The notes beneath the pieces are model-generated. The model was given only the letters and a program-made list of their open reading frames with translations. It made no database searches and was not told the DNA's origin. Below, one piece after another: positions 36,230-47,343 of a stretch of DNA of 64,000 bases. Position 1 is the first letter of the stretch. Each line of letters opens with the position of its first letter. Origin of the DNA: Megamerina dolium (lineage: Eukaryota > Arthropoda > Insecta > Diptera > Megamerinidae); the NCBI GenBank assembly GCA_963854835.1, contig OY978526.1, positions 43,067,140 through 43,131,139 on the forward strand. The letters run 5' to 3'. The position numbers were made by a program, and so were the translations under genes.

Positions 36230-36929
36230 GACAGACGGCAGCCTTAATTTGCATTAACAGTCTTAATGCATATTAACTCATGCATTTGCTTTATCCAAAT
36301 GCACATTAATGCCATAATAAATGCACAAAATTTTCGTGCATTTAGCTGAATTTACTCATTTCTACCTGGCAACTCCGTTAAAAATTGGCATTTGGTTGCT
36401 ATTGTGAATGGTGGTTTGCATTGACAGGAAGAAGAAGAAAAGAAATTGAAATAACGAAAAAAGCGCAAGAGAAGTAAGCTATTTTTCTTACAATATATAT
36501 GCAAATATGTATATTAACAAAACTATTTTTTGTTAGATGGCAGAAAACAAGCATCGGAAAGTCTGGTGTACCAGCGATAAAATCAAATTGCTGGACTTGT
36601 GGGCTGAACGGGCAGGAGATTTGCGTCGCACCAGACGCAACTACATATATATACAGATATCTCAATCACAATGTCCGCGAAATTTACACCGAAATTGCAT
36701 TGTATTATTTTTTAATTTATTTAATAGCAATAGAATTTCTTCATTAAATTGCTGTTGATTTTCTAAAAATAGCAAAATCGTCAATAAAATTTTTCTTTTA
36801 TCCTTTTTAATTTGACTATTTTCAAAACTTCAAAATCAGATGTGTAAATGCACAAAGTTGTCGTCTGTCACCGTGATTTTCAAATACGCATTTATGCTTT
36901 TTAATGCAAATTAATTTTGTTCGTCTGTC
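36230..36929 (+). mobile_element. 700-bp DNA element with a Myb/SANT-like ORF
   Basis: The ends are inverted: GACAGACG at 36230-36237 and CGTCTGTC at 36922-36929. Further inside, both arms share TTAATTTGCATTAA. Many AATGCA/TGCATT motifs and an extra GTCGTCTGTC near 36866 lie in the subterminal regions, as in hAT, PIF or MULE-type elements that bind transposase there. The flanks are 7-bp direct repeats TAGGCTA. The interior has one small ORF that resembles the DNA-binding companion protein of PIF/Harbinger-type elements, but PIF makes 3-bp duplications, so the superfamily is unresolved. Confidence 0.7.
36537..36758 (+). CDS. small Myb/SANT-like DNA-binding protein, probably truncated
   Basis: The ORF has 73 codons from the ATG at 36537 (MAENKHRKVWCTSDKIKL). 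The first 45 residues fit a Myb/SANT-like helix pattern: Trp, then KIKLLDLWAERAGDLRR, then RRNY..IYIQIS. This is the type found in transposon-encoded DNA-binding proteins and in host MADF/SANT factors. The rest (after about residue 47) is AT-driven low complexity, so the original frame has probably been lost by an indel near 36665. The start codon is preceded by TTTTTTGTTAG, which could be a splice acceptor, so an upstream exon is possible. It lies in the middle of the 700-bp element, so I take it as that element's relic gene. The domain assignment is by eye only. Confidence 0.45.
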   Translation: MAENKHRKVWCTSDKIKLLDLWAERAGDLRRTRRNYIYIQISQSQCPRNLHRNCIVLFFNLFNSNRISSLNCC

Positions 36930-36936
36930 TAGGCTA
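36930..36936 (+). repeat. right 7-bp flanking duplication TAGGCTA
   Basis: Identical to 36223-36229; see the element between them. Confidence 0.65.
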
Positions 36937-37309
36937 TTAAGGCTATTGCTAGAAAATTAGTTATAAAAATAATACTCTGAATAATATATTCATTTCGTCA
37001 AATTTGCTTGAGAGTAGATGCTATGCATATTTATTGCAATTGGTTTGCTGTGTAGTATATTAACTTCCTGTTTTTCTCTAATAAGGCCAATCAGTTTCAT
37101 CAGATGCATTTTGAAATTCTGCAGTTTTTTCACATGAACATTTCACCCGCATTAATGTATAATGCATATCTGTATTTGATGTATTATGTAAGATAATATG
37201 ACTGAACGTTATCCTTGTAACAATATGCTCTTTGTTAGTAACCTCCATTTGATGTTGCTATATAGAGTTTACTCTTTTATAGCAGAATTACGTTTTTAAT
37301 GTTTGTTAA

Positions 37310-37790
37310 GGGGGACTTACACCTTGTCACTTTCAAAAAATTAATTTTTTTTTTACATTTTTCTGATCTAAATGGTCTTATAAATCAGCCTGTAAAAGGA
37401 TTCGTCTCTATTTCGAGAGTATTGGAGATTAATCCAGATTAATCATAAGTCTCATGATTCACGTGTTGTACTGTTCTGAAAATTTGAACGCAGTTTTCCG
37501 AAACTTTAATTTTTCAAACTGGTGTACACGATTACGAGAGAACAAATCAACGTATAGGATTAATTTTTTTTATATTTTTCAGAAAACAATTAGCAAAGTC
37601 CCGATCGTTCATTTTTAAGAAATTTCGATTTAATTTTAACAGTTCTACTTAAGACAAAAACATAGGACGAAAATGAATTTTGTGAAAAAATACCCGCCAT
37701 TTTGTGAACGATCGGGACCTCACTAATGTAACGATAATTGAAAGTCTTCTTGGATTTTTGATTTCAGATAACTAGGGTCGCTCTAATCAT
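37310..37790. repeat. TTAA-edged repeat with internal inverted arms
   Basis: The left edge reads TTAA (37306-37309) then GGGGGACTTACACC, comparable in style to the MITE at 31.2 kb. Inside, 37590-37611 and 37705-37726 are inverted copies (18 of 22 positions, core GTCCCGATCGTTCA) around a ~93-nt loop. The segment CCGCCATTTTGT (about 37694-37705) is shared with the MITE at 31191-31852. I could not find the matching right terminus, so it may be 3' truncated. Confidence 0.5.
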
Positions 37791-37885
37791 GTACACCGTT
37801 TGACCTTGCACTTTTGAGGCGCGCGCTGTTAATGTCATCTCAAGGTCTTGTAAATCAACATGAAAAAAAAAATAAATAAATATGT

Positions 37886-38215
37886 GGCACTTAAAGCCCC
37901 AAAGGGCTCATTGGCCGAGCTTCTCTTCCATTACTGTTGTGCGTCTTAAATTTTGGACAGTATTAGAATAGACCTACTTATTTTAGCCGGTTCCGAACGG
38001 CAGAACACTTGTGACATCACTTTTTCTGAGCTTTGTCACAGAGTTCTTTTTAGAAGCTTTTTCATGGCAAGTTGTTACTGTCAGAAGAATTGCCAATTGC
38101 TTGCCGACAGGTGGGTACCGTTCGAAAGAAAAATCTTTTCGATATTAAATTTGTTATGCATCAGCCGGGTATTGAACCACGAACTACAGATCAGAAGGCG
38201 AACACAGATCAACAT
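37886..38215 (-). mobile_element. tRNA-headed SINE, reverse orientation copy (copy C)
   Basis: The minus strand reads a damaged A-box region, then CTTCTGATCTGTAG, a B-box-like GTGGTTCAATACC (38168-38181 complement) and the family body (TCGAACGGTACCC, GTGATGTCAC, GGAACCGGCTA, GACGCACAACAGTA). It ends GGGCTTTAAGTGCC near 37886. The 5' head is degraded beyond the B box. Confidence 0.82.
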
Positions 38216-38944
38216 GACTATGGAAAAAAAATCATGTGCGGTATTCTATTGTTCTACTAATAAATAAAAAAAAAATTCAAATGAAAATCTTTTCTGGTTT
38301 CTTTAAAATAAATTCTTAAAAACTAGCTCCAAAATATTAACCATTCTTACGTATAGCACTATTGTGCTAGTTTCTTTTAACATCCCAACAAAAAAGCGAT
38401 TCGAAAGATAGAGGCTACGTGAATAAAATTCCAGTCGATGGTGCTATCGACCTAGAGTATTTCAAAATGTTCACAAAATTTTTTTTCTCAAACTGTGGCA
38501 TAGATTCGTCTATAGCGCTTCCCTGTTATTTTCTTGAGAGTCGTATGGAAGCTATATTGATTACTGCTGCAAACTCGCATATAAAAGCATTATAGAGGCC
38601 ATATCAAAGCAGTTTCTTTTATTTTAAATGTATCGAAGAACAATATTTGGATATCTTGGAATATCATTTGATACATATTGCGGACTGAAGATTTACGAAC
38701 TGATATATACTTGCAAATATATTTGCAATCTTCTGAAAATATAAAATGCAACATTATCTTTGTTTCAAACACACCGAAGTTCATGCATATTTGATGGCCA
38801 ATTGTAAATGCTACGTTTTTGTATGTGAGATTTTCTTTTTAAAACAAGCGTGTATGAGTGTTTTGAGTACGATTTTGAAGAGTCAACGTATGACAAAAGA
38901 TTGAGTTTTCAAAAATCAAGAAGCAAGAAGTTGAATCCTTTTTA

Positions 38945-39065
38945 TGCCGTAGCTCAGTGGTTGGTGCGTTGGCCTTGGCCTTCTGATCTGTAGGTCGTGG
39001 GTTCAATTCTCGGCTTAAGCACAACTTTAATATCGATAAGACTTTTTTTTCGAACGGTGCCCACT
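38945..39065 (+). mobile_element. SINE head fragment (copy E)
   Basis: Only the tRNA-related head is present. The A-box-like TAGCTCAGTGGTTGGTGC (38950-38967) and B-box-like GGTTCAATTC (39000-39009) are followed by CACAACTTTAATATCGA and CGAACGGTGCCC, and then the family body is lost. A 6-bp duplication (GGCCTT twice) lies in the anticodon-arm region. It is about 0.75 kb from copy C and in the opposite orientation. Confidence 0.8.
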
Positions 39066-41842
39066 AAACGGTTTTTACTAAAACTTCCATTTGTGTCATT
39101 AACCATCCCCCATAATCACGATATTCACATATTATCTTTTCATTGAGCCTATTTTTTTTTTTTTAATTTTATCACTGTAAGCATAAGACATATATTATAA
39201 AAAAGATATTTTCTATAGAAAAAATCAATGGAAAATTGATTGCATTAACTGAGACTATTTTGAATAAAAGTAACTTTCAAAAGAAAATCAAATAAGTTTT
39301 ATTGAGATGGGAAAAAATCTCCATTTTAAAAAGCCATTATATGTATATCACAATGCTATAAAAATAGAGCCATAATTAAAAAATGTACCTACTATTATAT
39401 AAATATATATTTTTTTATTTGCGGCAAATTAATTTTTCTTTTTATTTCTTCCTTTGGCTATCGTAAATGAAATGTTTACGAAATAAACATTTTCATTTAT
39501 ATGCAATTTAAATATATTTCTATTCTTATTAGAGTTTGTCATTTACAAAGTCCAGCACACATATTTATGCACATACACCTATATAAGACGTATCGCCAGT
39601 GCCATCACACAAAAAAAAAAAATTGTGTTAATGCAAATAAAACTCGCAAAGATCAAAAAGATTTGCTAAAATTTATGCTAAAACTAAAAGAAAAGTTAAG
39701 CGATGCCAAATATAAAACCAATGCAAACACACTCGCATAGAATTTTAGGTGAATGCCAAAAATAGATGAAAAGAATATATGTAAACGTCAAATTTTCTAT
39801 TTGTACTTCAAAGGGAGACTAGACGATGAAGGAAGACGCGAAGCAACTTCAAAGTGAACAAAGTATGACTTGAATATTTCACATGCATATTTCACATTCA
39901 TAATAAAAGTTACAATAAAAAGAAAATACGACACCGAAGAAAGGACTATGGAGAGAAAAATAGTGGGCATTAACATACAGACGCTCTTTAGTGTCGGTTG
40001 CTGCTATATTTTTTATATTTTTTATTTTTTCGAAAATTTCATTTGCATGAAAATGAATAATTGATTTCTATAAATTCCAGGGTTTCGAGTGAATTTAACA
40101 TAGCTTCAAAGCAGCATTTCCGCAGTAAGAGAAATGAAATTGGAACGCAGTAATCTCTGAGACATTACGTATAGAAAGACATCATAATAGTTAGGTAGTT
40201 TTTCTGCTTCTTTCGTTCCTTCTGCACAAGCATGCTATTAAAGTTTTCTTCATAAATATTGAATAAGCGTTGTACCGTAAAGAAAAACAGACACACACAC
40301 AAACAAGTGTAGCGTATAATATTATTTAAGTAAACGAAACCAATTTTTATACTATCACATATTCACACACGCATAGAATTAGTTTATATAATATGAACGT
40401 TTGCTTTTTCATTTACATTTACGTTTTCATTACGTACATTACACGCATAAGTCAATTTTCTTTTCATTTTATTTCGCTGCTGAAATAATATGTTGAAGTA
40501 CTTTATCAGGATTACATAGAGTGCGGTTGACCCTAGAATACACATACACACTCACACACATATGCATATTTCATATTCACATCTACATATTTTATACACA
40601 CAAATATATAGTAAGTTGATGTGCATACGAGTATATGTAGGGGTGTATTATTTCGATTATCAAGTGGTCTACTTGCGGTAAGTGAATGGCACTACTATAT
40701 ACATACATATGTATGCTTAAATGTGTGTTGGTAATCTTATTGGCATGTAATATTTGCAAATATATTAGTTTTGCGTGACAATATTACCACACACTTTTTA
40801 AATATAGTCATCGTCAGCGCCATCATCATCCTTATCATCATCACTTTGGTGACAATACATGCTAGATGGCTTGCATGCCTTGCAGTCAAAAGAATAAATT
40901 TATTTGAATTGTATCTCTAAAAACAGCTTTGAGTCTCGCGTCTTTCAGCCAGTGTTTGAACGTACTATAAATGTTTTAGCGACAAACTAAAGTAAGTTAA
41001 TTGCTTTACGGCCCAAAAAATTCAGGTATAGGGGAGAGTTAGTAAGAACTTTCTAAGCTCATAACACATTTACAAAATATTACTCAATAAACTCACTGTC
41101 GAACTGTTCAGTGCAATCAACCCAGGCGCTTTTAAAGACTTAACTTGTGGTGTTGGGTTAAAACTGGCAGTGCTATAGCTGTCAAAATCAAAATTTTGCA
41201 GAATATTTGCGATTTAAAAAAAAAAAAACTTTATTTTAAAAGTGGATTTTTTTAAGGAGTTGTCCGGAGATATCAGGACTGTTTTTATTTTTTAAAACTC
41301 GAGCCTGATTAATTGCAAACACTTCAGCCTAATATTACCGAGATCGTATGAAAAGTTAAGTTTTGTCTGTAACACCAACAAGGCCCACCCAGATTGTATG
41401 ACAATCATATTGCATACGAATTTATACAGGATTTCAGTGTATTAGCCATCGCACCCATCTAGGACTGATTTCATCCCGTTAAAGAGAGTACGTAGTTGAT
41501 TTCTTTTTCTTTTCATTTGAATTCCACGGTTAAATAATACCAACTACATAGTTTAGCGGGAGGTATTTTACGAGTAAAATAAACCTAAAGTCTTGAGAGG
41601 TTATATTTTCGGTTCGTGCTACGACATCTTTATATTACATATTAGACGTAAGCGTCATATGTGTATATTAACTGGTTTGCGCTTGAAAATTTTAATTCAA
41701 AATCCACAATCTCCCACGAAATATCTGGAAATAGGGCACAACCGGATTTAAACTACGCCATTTTCCAATAAAGAAATATAAAGTCATCTGGCCGAATCTC
41801 AGTACATACGATTACATTTACAAATACATGGGTAAGTTTATG
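39066..41842. other. gene-free spacer
   Basis: No gene is recognised. There are CA-rich and ACATACATA-type stretches (40290-40310, 40540-40620, 40690-40710). An imperfect GGTGTT...AAAACT inverted pair spans 41140-41390 but is too weak to call. Confidence 0.5.
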
Positions 41843-42178
41843 TTGCTGTCGTGGCGCAGTAGTTAGTGTGTTGGCCTTCTGATCTGTAGATCGTGGGTTC
41901 AATTCACAGATGAAGCACAACTTTAATATCGAGAAGAATTTTCTTTCGAACGGTACCCTTCTATCGCGAAGCAATTGACAATTCTCTTCACAATAGCAAT
42001 TTAGCATGAAAAAATCTCTAAAATAACTCTGAGAAAAAGCTCAGAGAAGGTGATGTCGCAAGGTTTCTGCCATTAGAAACCGGCTAGTATAAGTTAGCCC
42101 TTGAATTACTGTCCAAAATTTAACATGCGCAACAGTACTGGAGAGGAGTTCAGTCAAAGGGCCTTTCGGGGCCTGTAA
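41843..42178 (+). mobile_element. tRNA-headed SINE (copy D)
   Basis: The A-box-like TGGCGCAGTAGTTAGTG (from 41852) and B-box-like GGTTCAATTC (41896-41905) head a full-length body with CGAACGGTACCC, AGGTGATGTCGC, GAAACCGGCTAG and ATGCGCAACAGTACTGG, ending GGGCCTGTAATTG. Together with copy A it defines a family length of about 330 bp. Confidence 0.87.
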
Positions 42179-42315
42179 TTGTCACATATTTACTTTCTTT
42201 CCGCTTCCGTATGTGTGTATGTAGCATTCTTTCACAATTATTTAGAACATCGAACATCTACATCCAGCTAAGTACAAAGGTCAGGGTATCAAAGCTTCGA
42301 GATAAAAAAAAATAT
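42179..42315. other. short spacer
   Basis: AT-rich spacer between the SINE and the next repeat, with a short TGTGTGTATGTA run. Confidence 0.5.
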
Positions 42316-43926
42316 CCTTACAGTCGGCTGGAGCCGACCAAATTATACCCTGCATATGTAGATATATATATAAAAAGTTTACTCGAATATCCATATTTTT
42401 CTTTTATTTCTGCTTTTTGAAAAACAATTTTTGCATATACTACTAATTTACACCCGAAATATGGTTGACTTTGACGAAGTACTTTGTATGTTATGAGAGT
42501 TCTAAAAGGGATAATTTAAAGGAGGTTTTTAAGATAATTCCGAGACTTAGTATGGGAGCTATATAAAAAGTTGGCGTGGCTTACCTCTTTCTTGTAAATC
42601 CAATTAGTTTTCAATATTAATCCACACCTTAAATTTGTTTGTCCTACGTTGAATAGTTCGTAAGTTATAGCGGTTTAAATTTTTTAAAATTTTCTCAACT
42701 TTGTATGGTAGCCCCATTAAGAAGTGGGCGTGGCATGTTGATTTTTTGCCAGATTATGTACAACTACCATATTAACCTAAGTATTAATTATTATTGTTCT
42801 AGACAAAAAATTCCAGAAGCTGCAGCTATCTCAATTTAAAAGAAATTCAGTCATCCTGTATGGGAGCCACTATAAACAATGGACGTAGCTGGCCCATTTC
42901 TTGTGGGTATATTTGCTCTTACAATACTAATCGACACCTTAAATTTCGTTATTCTACGCTGAATAGTTTGCAAGTTATGGAGCTTAAAAGTTTTAGTTTA
43001 ATTCCCTCGACTTTGTATGGCAGACCCATGAAGGAGTGGGCGTGGTACGCTGATTTTTTGGCAGATTATTCGACTACGATATTAATTTAAGTGTCAATTA
43101 TGGTTATTCTAGATAGAAGATTGCCGAAGTTACAGCTGTTTCAATTTAGAATTTGTATGGGGGCTACGATAAACAGTGGGCGTGGTGTGCCCATTTCCTA
43201 TGAGCCTAGTTGCTCGTACAATACTAATCCACACCTTAAATCTCGTTATTCTACCCTGAATAGTTTGCAAGTTATAACCGGTAACATTTTTTTTATTTTC
43301 TGCAACTTTGTATGGCAGCCCCAAAAAGGAGTGGGAGTGGCACACTGATTTTCTGCCATATTATTTCTCACTGCCATGTTAATCTAAGTGTCAATTATGG
43401 TTATTCTAGACAGAAGATTGTAGAAGTTACAGCAGTTTCAATTTAAAAGAAGTACAGACACTTTGTATGGGAGCTACGCTAGAAAGTAGGCGTGGCTCAC
43501 CCACTTTTAGCGAGGTTATATAGTAGTGTAATATAACTCTATGTGCCAAATATTGTTGTCCCAAGTGGTAAATTATGTAAGTTATAGCAAGTTAAAGATT
43601 TTGAAAATTCCGAGGTTAGTCGCTTTGAATGCTTGGTGTGGGCGTGGCTATTGACCGATCATGCATAATATCAATCCCCTCCGTACTCTTGGATCATAGG
43701 TTACTTGTGCCAAATTTCGTTGAAATAGCTCAATATTTACTCAAGTTATCGTGCGAACCAGCCAGGTGACAGACAGACGGACGGACGGACATCGTTAAAT
43801 CGAAAATTTAATCGACGCTGATCACGAATATATATCTATGTCTATATCTCCGGAGATTCCTTCAAGTGGACACAAACTTCTGACCGAAATGAATATACCA
43901 TGCATATTGCATTATGCAGGGTATAA
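42316..43926 (+). mobile_element. 1.6-kb interspersed repeat with dimeric ~300-bp subunits (copy 1)
   Basis: The copy begins CTTACAGTCGGCTGG with a perfect 7-bp hairpin (GTCGGCT, loop GG, AGCCGAC; 42322-42337). Near the left it has TTATACCCTGCATA and at the right end TATGCAGGGTATAA, an inverted pair. The interior is tandem: TATGGGAGCTA / TATGGCAGCCCC...GTGGGCGTGGC motifs alternate every ~150 bp, making ~300-bp units. The right part has a GACAGACGGACGGACGGACA run and ATATATATCT...TCTCCGGAGATTCC. No protein frame survives. A similar layout occurs in repeats of Drosophila introns (recall), but I cannot name the family. Confidence 0.8.
42551..43500 (+). repeat. tandem ~300-bp subunits inside copy 1
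   Basis: Equivalent positions (start of TATGGGRGCYA) fall at 42551, 42859, 43156 and 43466, giving periods of about 308, 297 and 310 bp. Each unit contains a second, shorter relative (TATGGYAGMCCCA...GGGCGTGG) about half-way, plus AATAGTTTGCAAGTTATA and GTCAATTATGGTTATTCTAG segments. Units differ by roughly one base in six by eye, so the array is old. Confidence 0.75.
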
Positions 43927-45556
43927 AATACGTATTGTCGATCAAACGCGTATCCTTATTTACTAAGGGTTCAATTCATATAGTGTATGTCTTGCTACAA
44001 AATAGTGTTCAAAGTAGTGTCAAAGAAGGGAAAATTGTAGTCCCGCAGGGTTTTTTTTTCCATTTCTCAATTGTTTGACATTTTAAGCGTAAGAAGGTTA
44101 TAAAATTCATATGAACATTTTTAAGCTGCTTATTGATGTCACCAAAGAGGTTGTGTATACGAATTGACATCAGATCTCATTTTCTCTTACGGAATTTAAT
44201 ATTTTCACATTTTCAACTCAACCTTAAACTATTTTTTAGCAAACCATTTTCAATAACTACATATAGTCGACTGTATATGTATTTGCAATGATAACAATAA
44301 TATATACATATAGTAAATATGATATACGTATATCGTAATAGGAATAAAATAAATAGAAATGAGCTGTAAATTGCATAATAACGTGAAATTGAATAAATTT
44401 AAATTTTAGTTGGCACCAATGAAATGTTGCATATAAGCACGAATATTCAGTGCCACATTGTATGCCATTCGAATCCTTGAAGCCTCATTGTTGCATATAC
44501 CAATTACATTGAAGAGCAAGCATTCTATATATCACAGTTATATCACACACTAACATACTTGCACGATATAATACATATATATTGTATATATTGTATACGT
44601 AGATGCGCTGAAGTCAAGAACTACAGCACAGAACTATAACAAAACACTGTCAAAAAGGGAGAAAAAAAATCAAAATCGAAATCAAAAACAAGCGAAAAAA
44701 GAAGACAAAACTGCAGCATGAGCGGACTGAGGCAAAAGTGGCACACTGAACTCTTACGAAACTTATGTATTGTACATACATATATGCATAACACAGCTAG
44801 TACTAGTTTGGCAGCTAGCCAAAATACATGTAGTAGCATGTGAAAGCAAAAATAATGGTGCCAAAACGAGAAAAATGATACCCACAGATGCCAGCCGGTC
44901 TGCCGCGTCAGCGCATCAACATCATTTCGGCAATACCTACCACTATTACAACAATACATTCATATTACTAAAGGGCTGACTTGGGTGGTTGGTAAGTAAT
45001 CACAGCTGTAAATATGCAGCTGATGACACTGAGCGCAGCAAATATAAGCACTAGTTTAAAACCGTTGTGGCGCCATTATTTGCAATGAAATGGTATGGGA
45101 ATACATTTATTTATGTATGCATGTATGTGTATGTATAAAGTTAGTATGCACTCATCTTGTCTAACGAGTACTATGAGAACACTAGACATTATATGTATAT
45201 ATGTATATCGAACGATAATACACATATACCTATGTGTATATATATATTTTTTTATCCTTCATATATCCACGTATACCATACATGCACATGTATGTATATT
45301 ATGATTGGTAAACAAGAAATGGTAAAATAAATCAACAATAAATAGTTTGAAACTATATTCAAGAAGAACAAGTTTAAGGATAACAACAACAATATCTCAA
45401 AAATTAATATGAACAAAAATATTGCCAAAAAAAGTTTCAAACAAAAATAACAAAAAATTAAAAACAACAACTACGCTTCATATAATAAAAATATAATATG
45501 TATTGTATAAATTGCCAACAAGAGTGAAACTCCAATTGTAGTACATTCCAATCAAT

Positions 45557-45576
45557 GACGACGACGACGACGACGA
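45557..45576. repeat. (GAC)n microsatellite
   Basis: Between six and seven uninterrupted GAC/ACG units are present. Confidence 0.9.
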
Positions 45577-46656
45577 ATGTAAGTGGTACTAATATTACTT
45601 ACGATTGCCAACATAAAGCATCATATAAAATATGTATCTATTGATTTTTCTATCACAAATTGAAACACTTTTTCATCTCATAATAAAAGTATGTGAAAGT
45701 TTTTCTCACATCAAATGTACCCAATAAATAGTTGAATTGTAAGTAAAAATGGCAAAAGTTTCGAATTAATAAATGAGAATAAAATGTACAAAAGTAAATG
45801 GACAACCCTTCTTAATGGAATCGAAAAGAATGTTGCAATTTCAAAATCATATTGTCAGTACCATTGCCACTACGATATAATATTGAGCTGAAGCAAAGTT
45901 CGTTTGAAGAAAATTTAAAAAATTTACTACATTATTTGAGTTCATTATTATTGAAGTTCAAAAATATAAGGTCAGCAAATTATGATGCGTGAATTAGCTA
46001 TTTCGGTCATCGACACCATTACGAATGACGGTCACCCGACTATGACTAAGTCAAAACAGTCGTAATGAGATTGAAGAACAACAAGCGTGCAGAAGAAGAT
46101 GGACTGCCAGCTTATAAGCAGAATATGAATATGCACGATGATTAGAATCTCAGCATACTTTGTCACACTCTTAAGCTCGGACACCTTCAACCTAGAATGA
46201 GAAGCTAATTGGAGTTTTCGAAAGAATTGTACCACGCGACGTTTTGGAGATTTTTGTGTTGCTAGCGAGTACCAAATAAAGTACAACCTAAACTTTCATG
46301 AACATAACTATTGTTCATGAAATTCAAGCTACTTTTGGTACTTTTTTATGAAAAAAAAGTATTTAATTATTGCAACAATATTAACAATTCTAACCACAGT
46401 AAAAAGCCATCGTAATCAATATCTTCAAGCGCTCTAAGACGCAAATCGATGCCATTATTTTCTAGTCGGTTCAAATTTTTCCTTTGGGTGCAAGCTTAAC
46501 ACTAGTAATGATGAACGGACATACGAAACTGAAGATCCGGGGTTATGCGCACAAACTCAGCTACTATATAGTACTTACGTCCGGAATCAGAAAGTTTCTT
46601 TCAGGTACAATTGCATCTGATATATGATGTATAAGATAAAAAGATATATATGTTTT

Positions 46657-46677
46657 CACACACACACACACACACAC
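46657..46677. repeat. (CA)n microsatellite
   Basis: Ten uninterrupted CA units are present. Confidence 0.9.
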
Positions 46678-47343
46678 GATATTACACAGTTATGGAGCTG
46701 AATTGCTAATTAGTGACCGAGTTCGAAAATGGGTTAAATTGGATAAACACTTTACTTCGCACATTAACATATAAAGCTATAGGACTGAAGCTCGGCGGAT
46801 ACGATTATTTTTATCCATATGTGCTCTAGATATCTGAGCACCGGTATTACAGAAATTAAGCCTTCCAATTTTTAAAATTCGAAAAAAAAAATTTAACTGG
46901 GTAGTTGAAAGAATATAAACTCATCCTTCGCTCTCTTTTGTTGTTTTTCTTCTTCGTACGATATATAACATGGCTGTTGTGGTGATCTTAATTAAGTACT
47001 TACTACTACATCAGTATTCTCTTACGAATTATCTCATCATTGCTATATGCTTTATATTATAGAAGATGGAAGGCCGTTTATTCGGTGTCATTGAGCGATG
47101 ATGAGCAGACCTTGTTTTATAAATGTTTCCTAAACATAATCGTATACATGTACTTGTATGTTATGTATTCATCAAACAATTGTTAAAACATAATTAAGTA
47201 CAGACATATGTATATATGTATACCTAATGGTTTAACATTGAAATTTTCGAATTACCAATGCTGTTACTGGAAGCAAAAAATAATATATTAATAATAAAAG
47301 CTCAGCTCAAGATCAAATTTATGTTCAAGTACAAATGCCTTTA

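Larger units (their letters stand above)
43927..47343. other. gene-free spacer between two inverted repeat copies
   Basis: Contains (ACG)n at 45557-45576 and (CA)n at 46657-46677. A minus-strand frame at 46032-46286 (with TQKSPKRRVVQFFRKL) has a faintly protein-like look but no assignable domain. Otherwise AT-rich with TATGTATG-type repeats. Confidence 0.5.

Noticed and set aside
41140..41395. Possible MITE with GGTGTT...AAAACT termini
   Set aside because: The arms match at only about a dozen scattered positions and no target duplication is visible.
46032..46286. Minus-strand frame containing TQKSPKRRVVQFFRKL
   Set aside because: It looks slightly protein-like, but I could not match it to any transposase motif, and the remainder is AT-rich noise.
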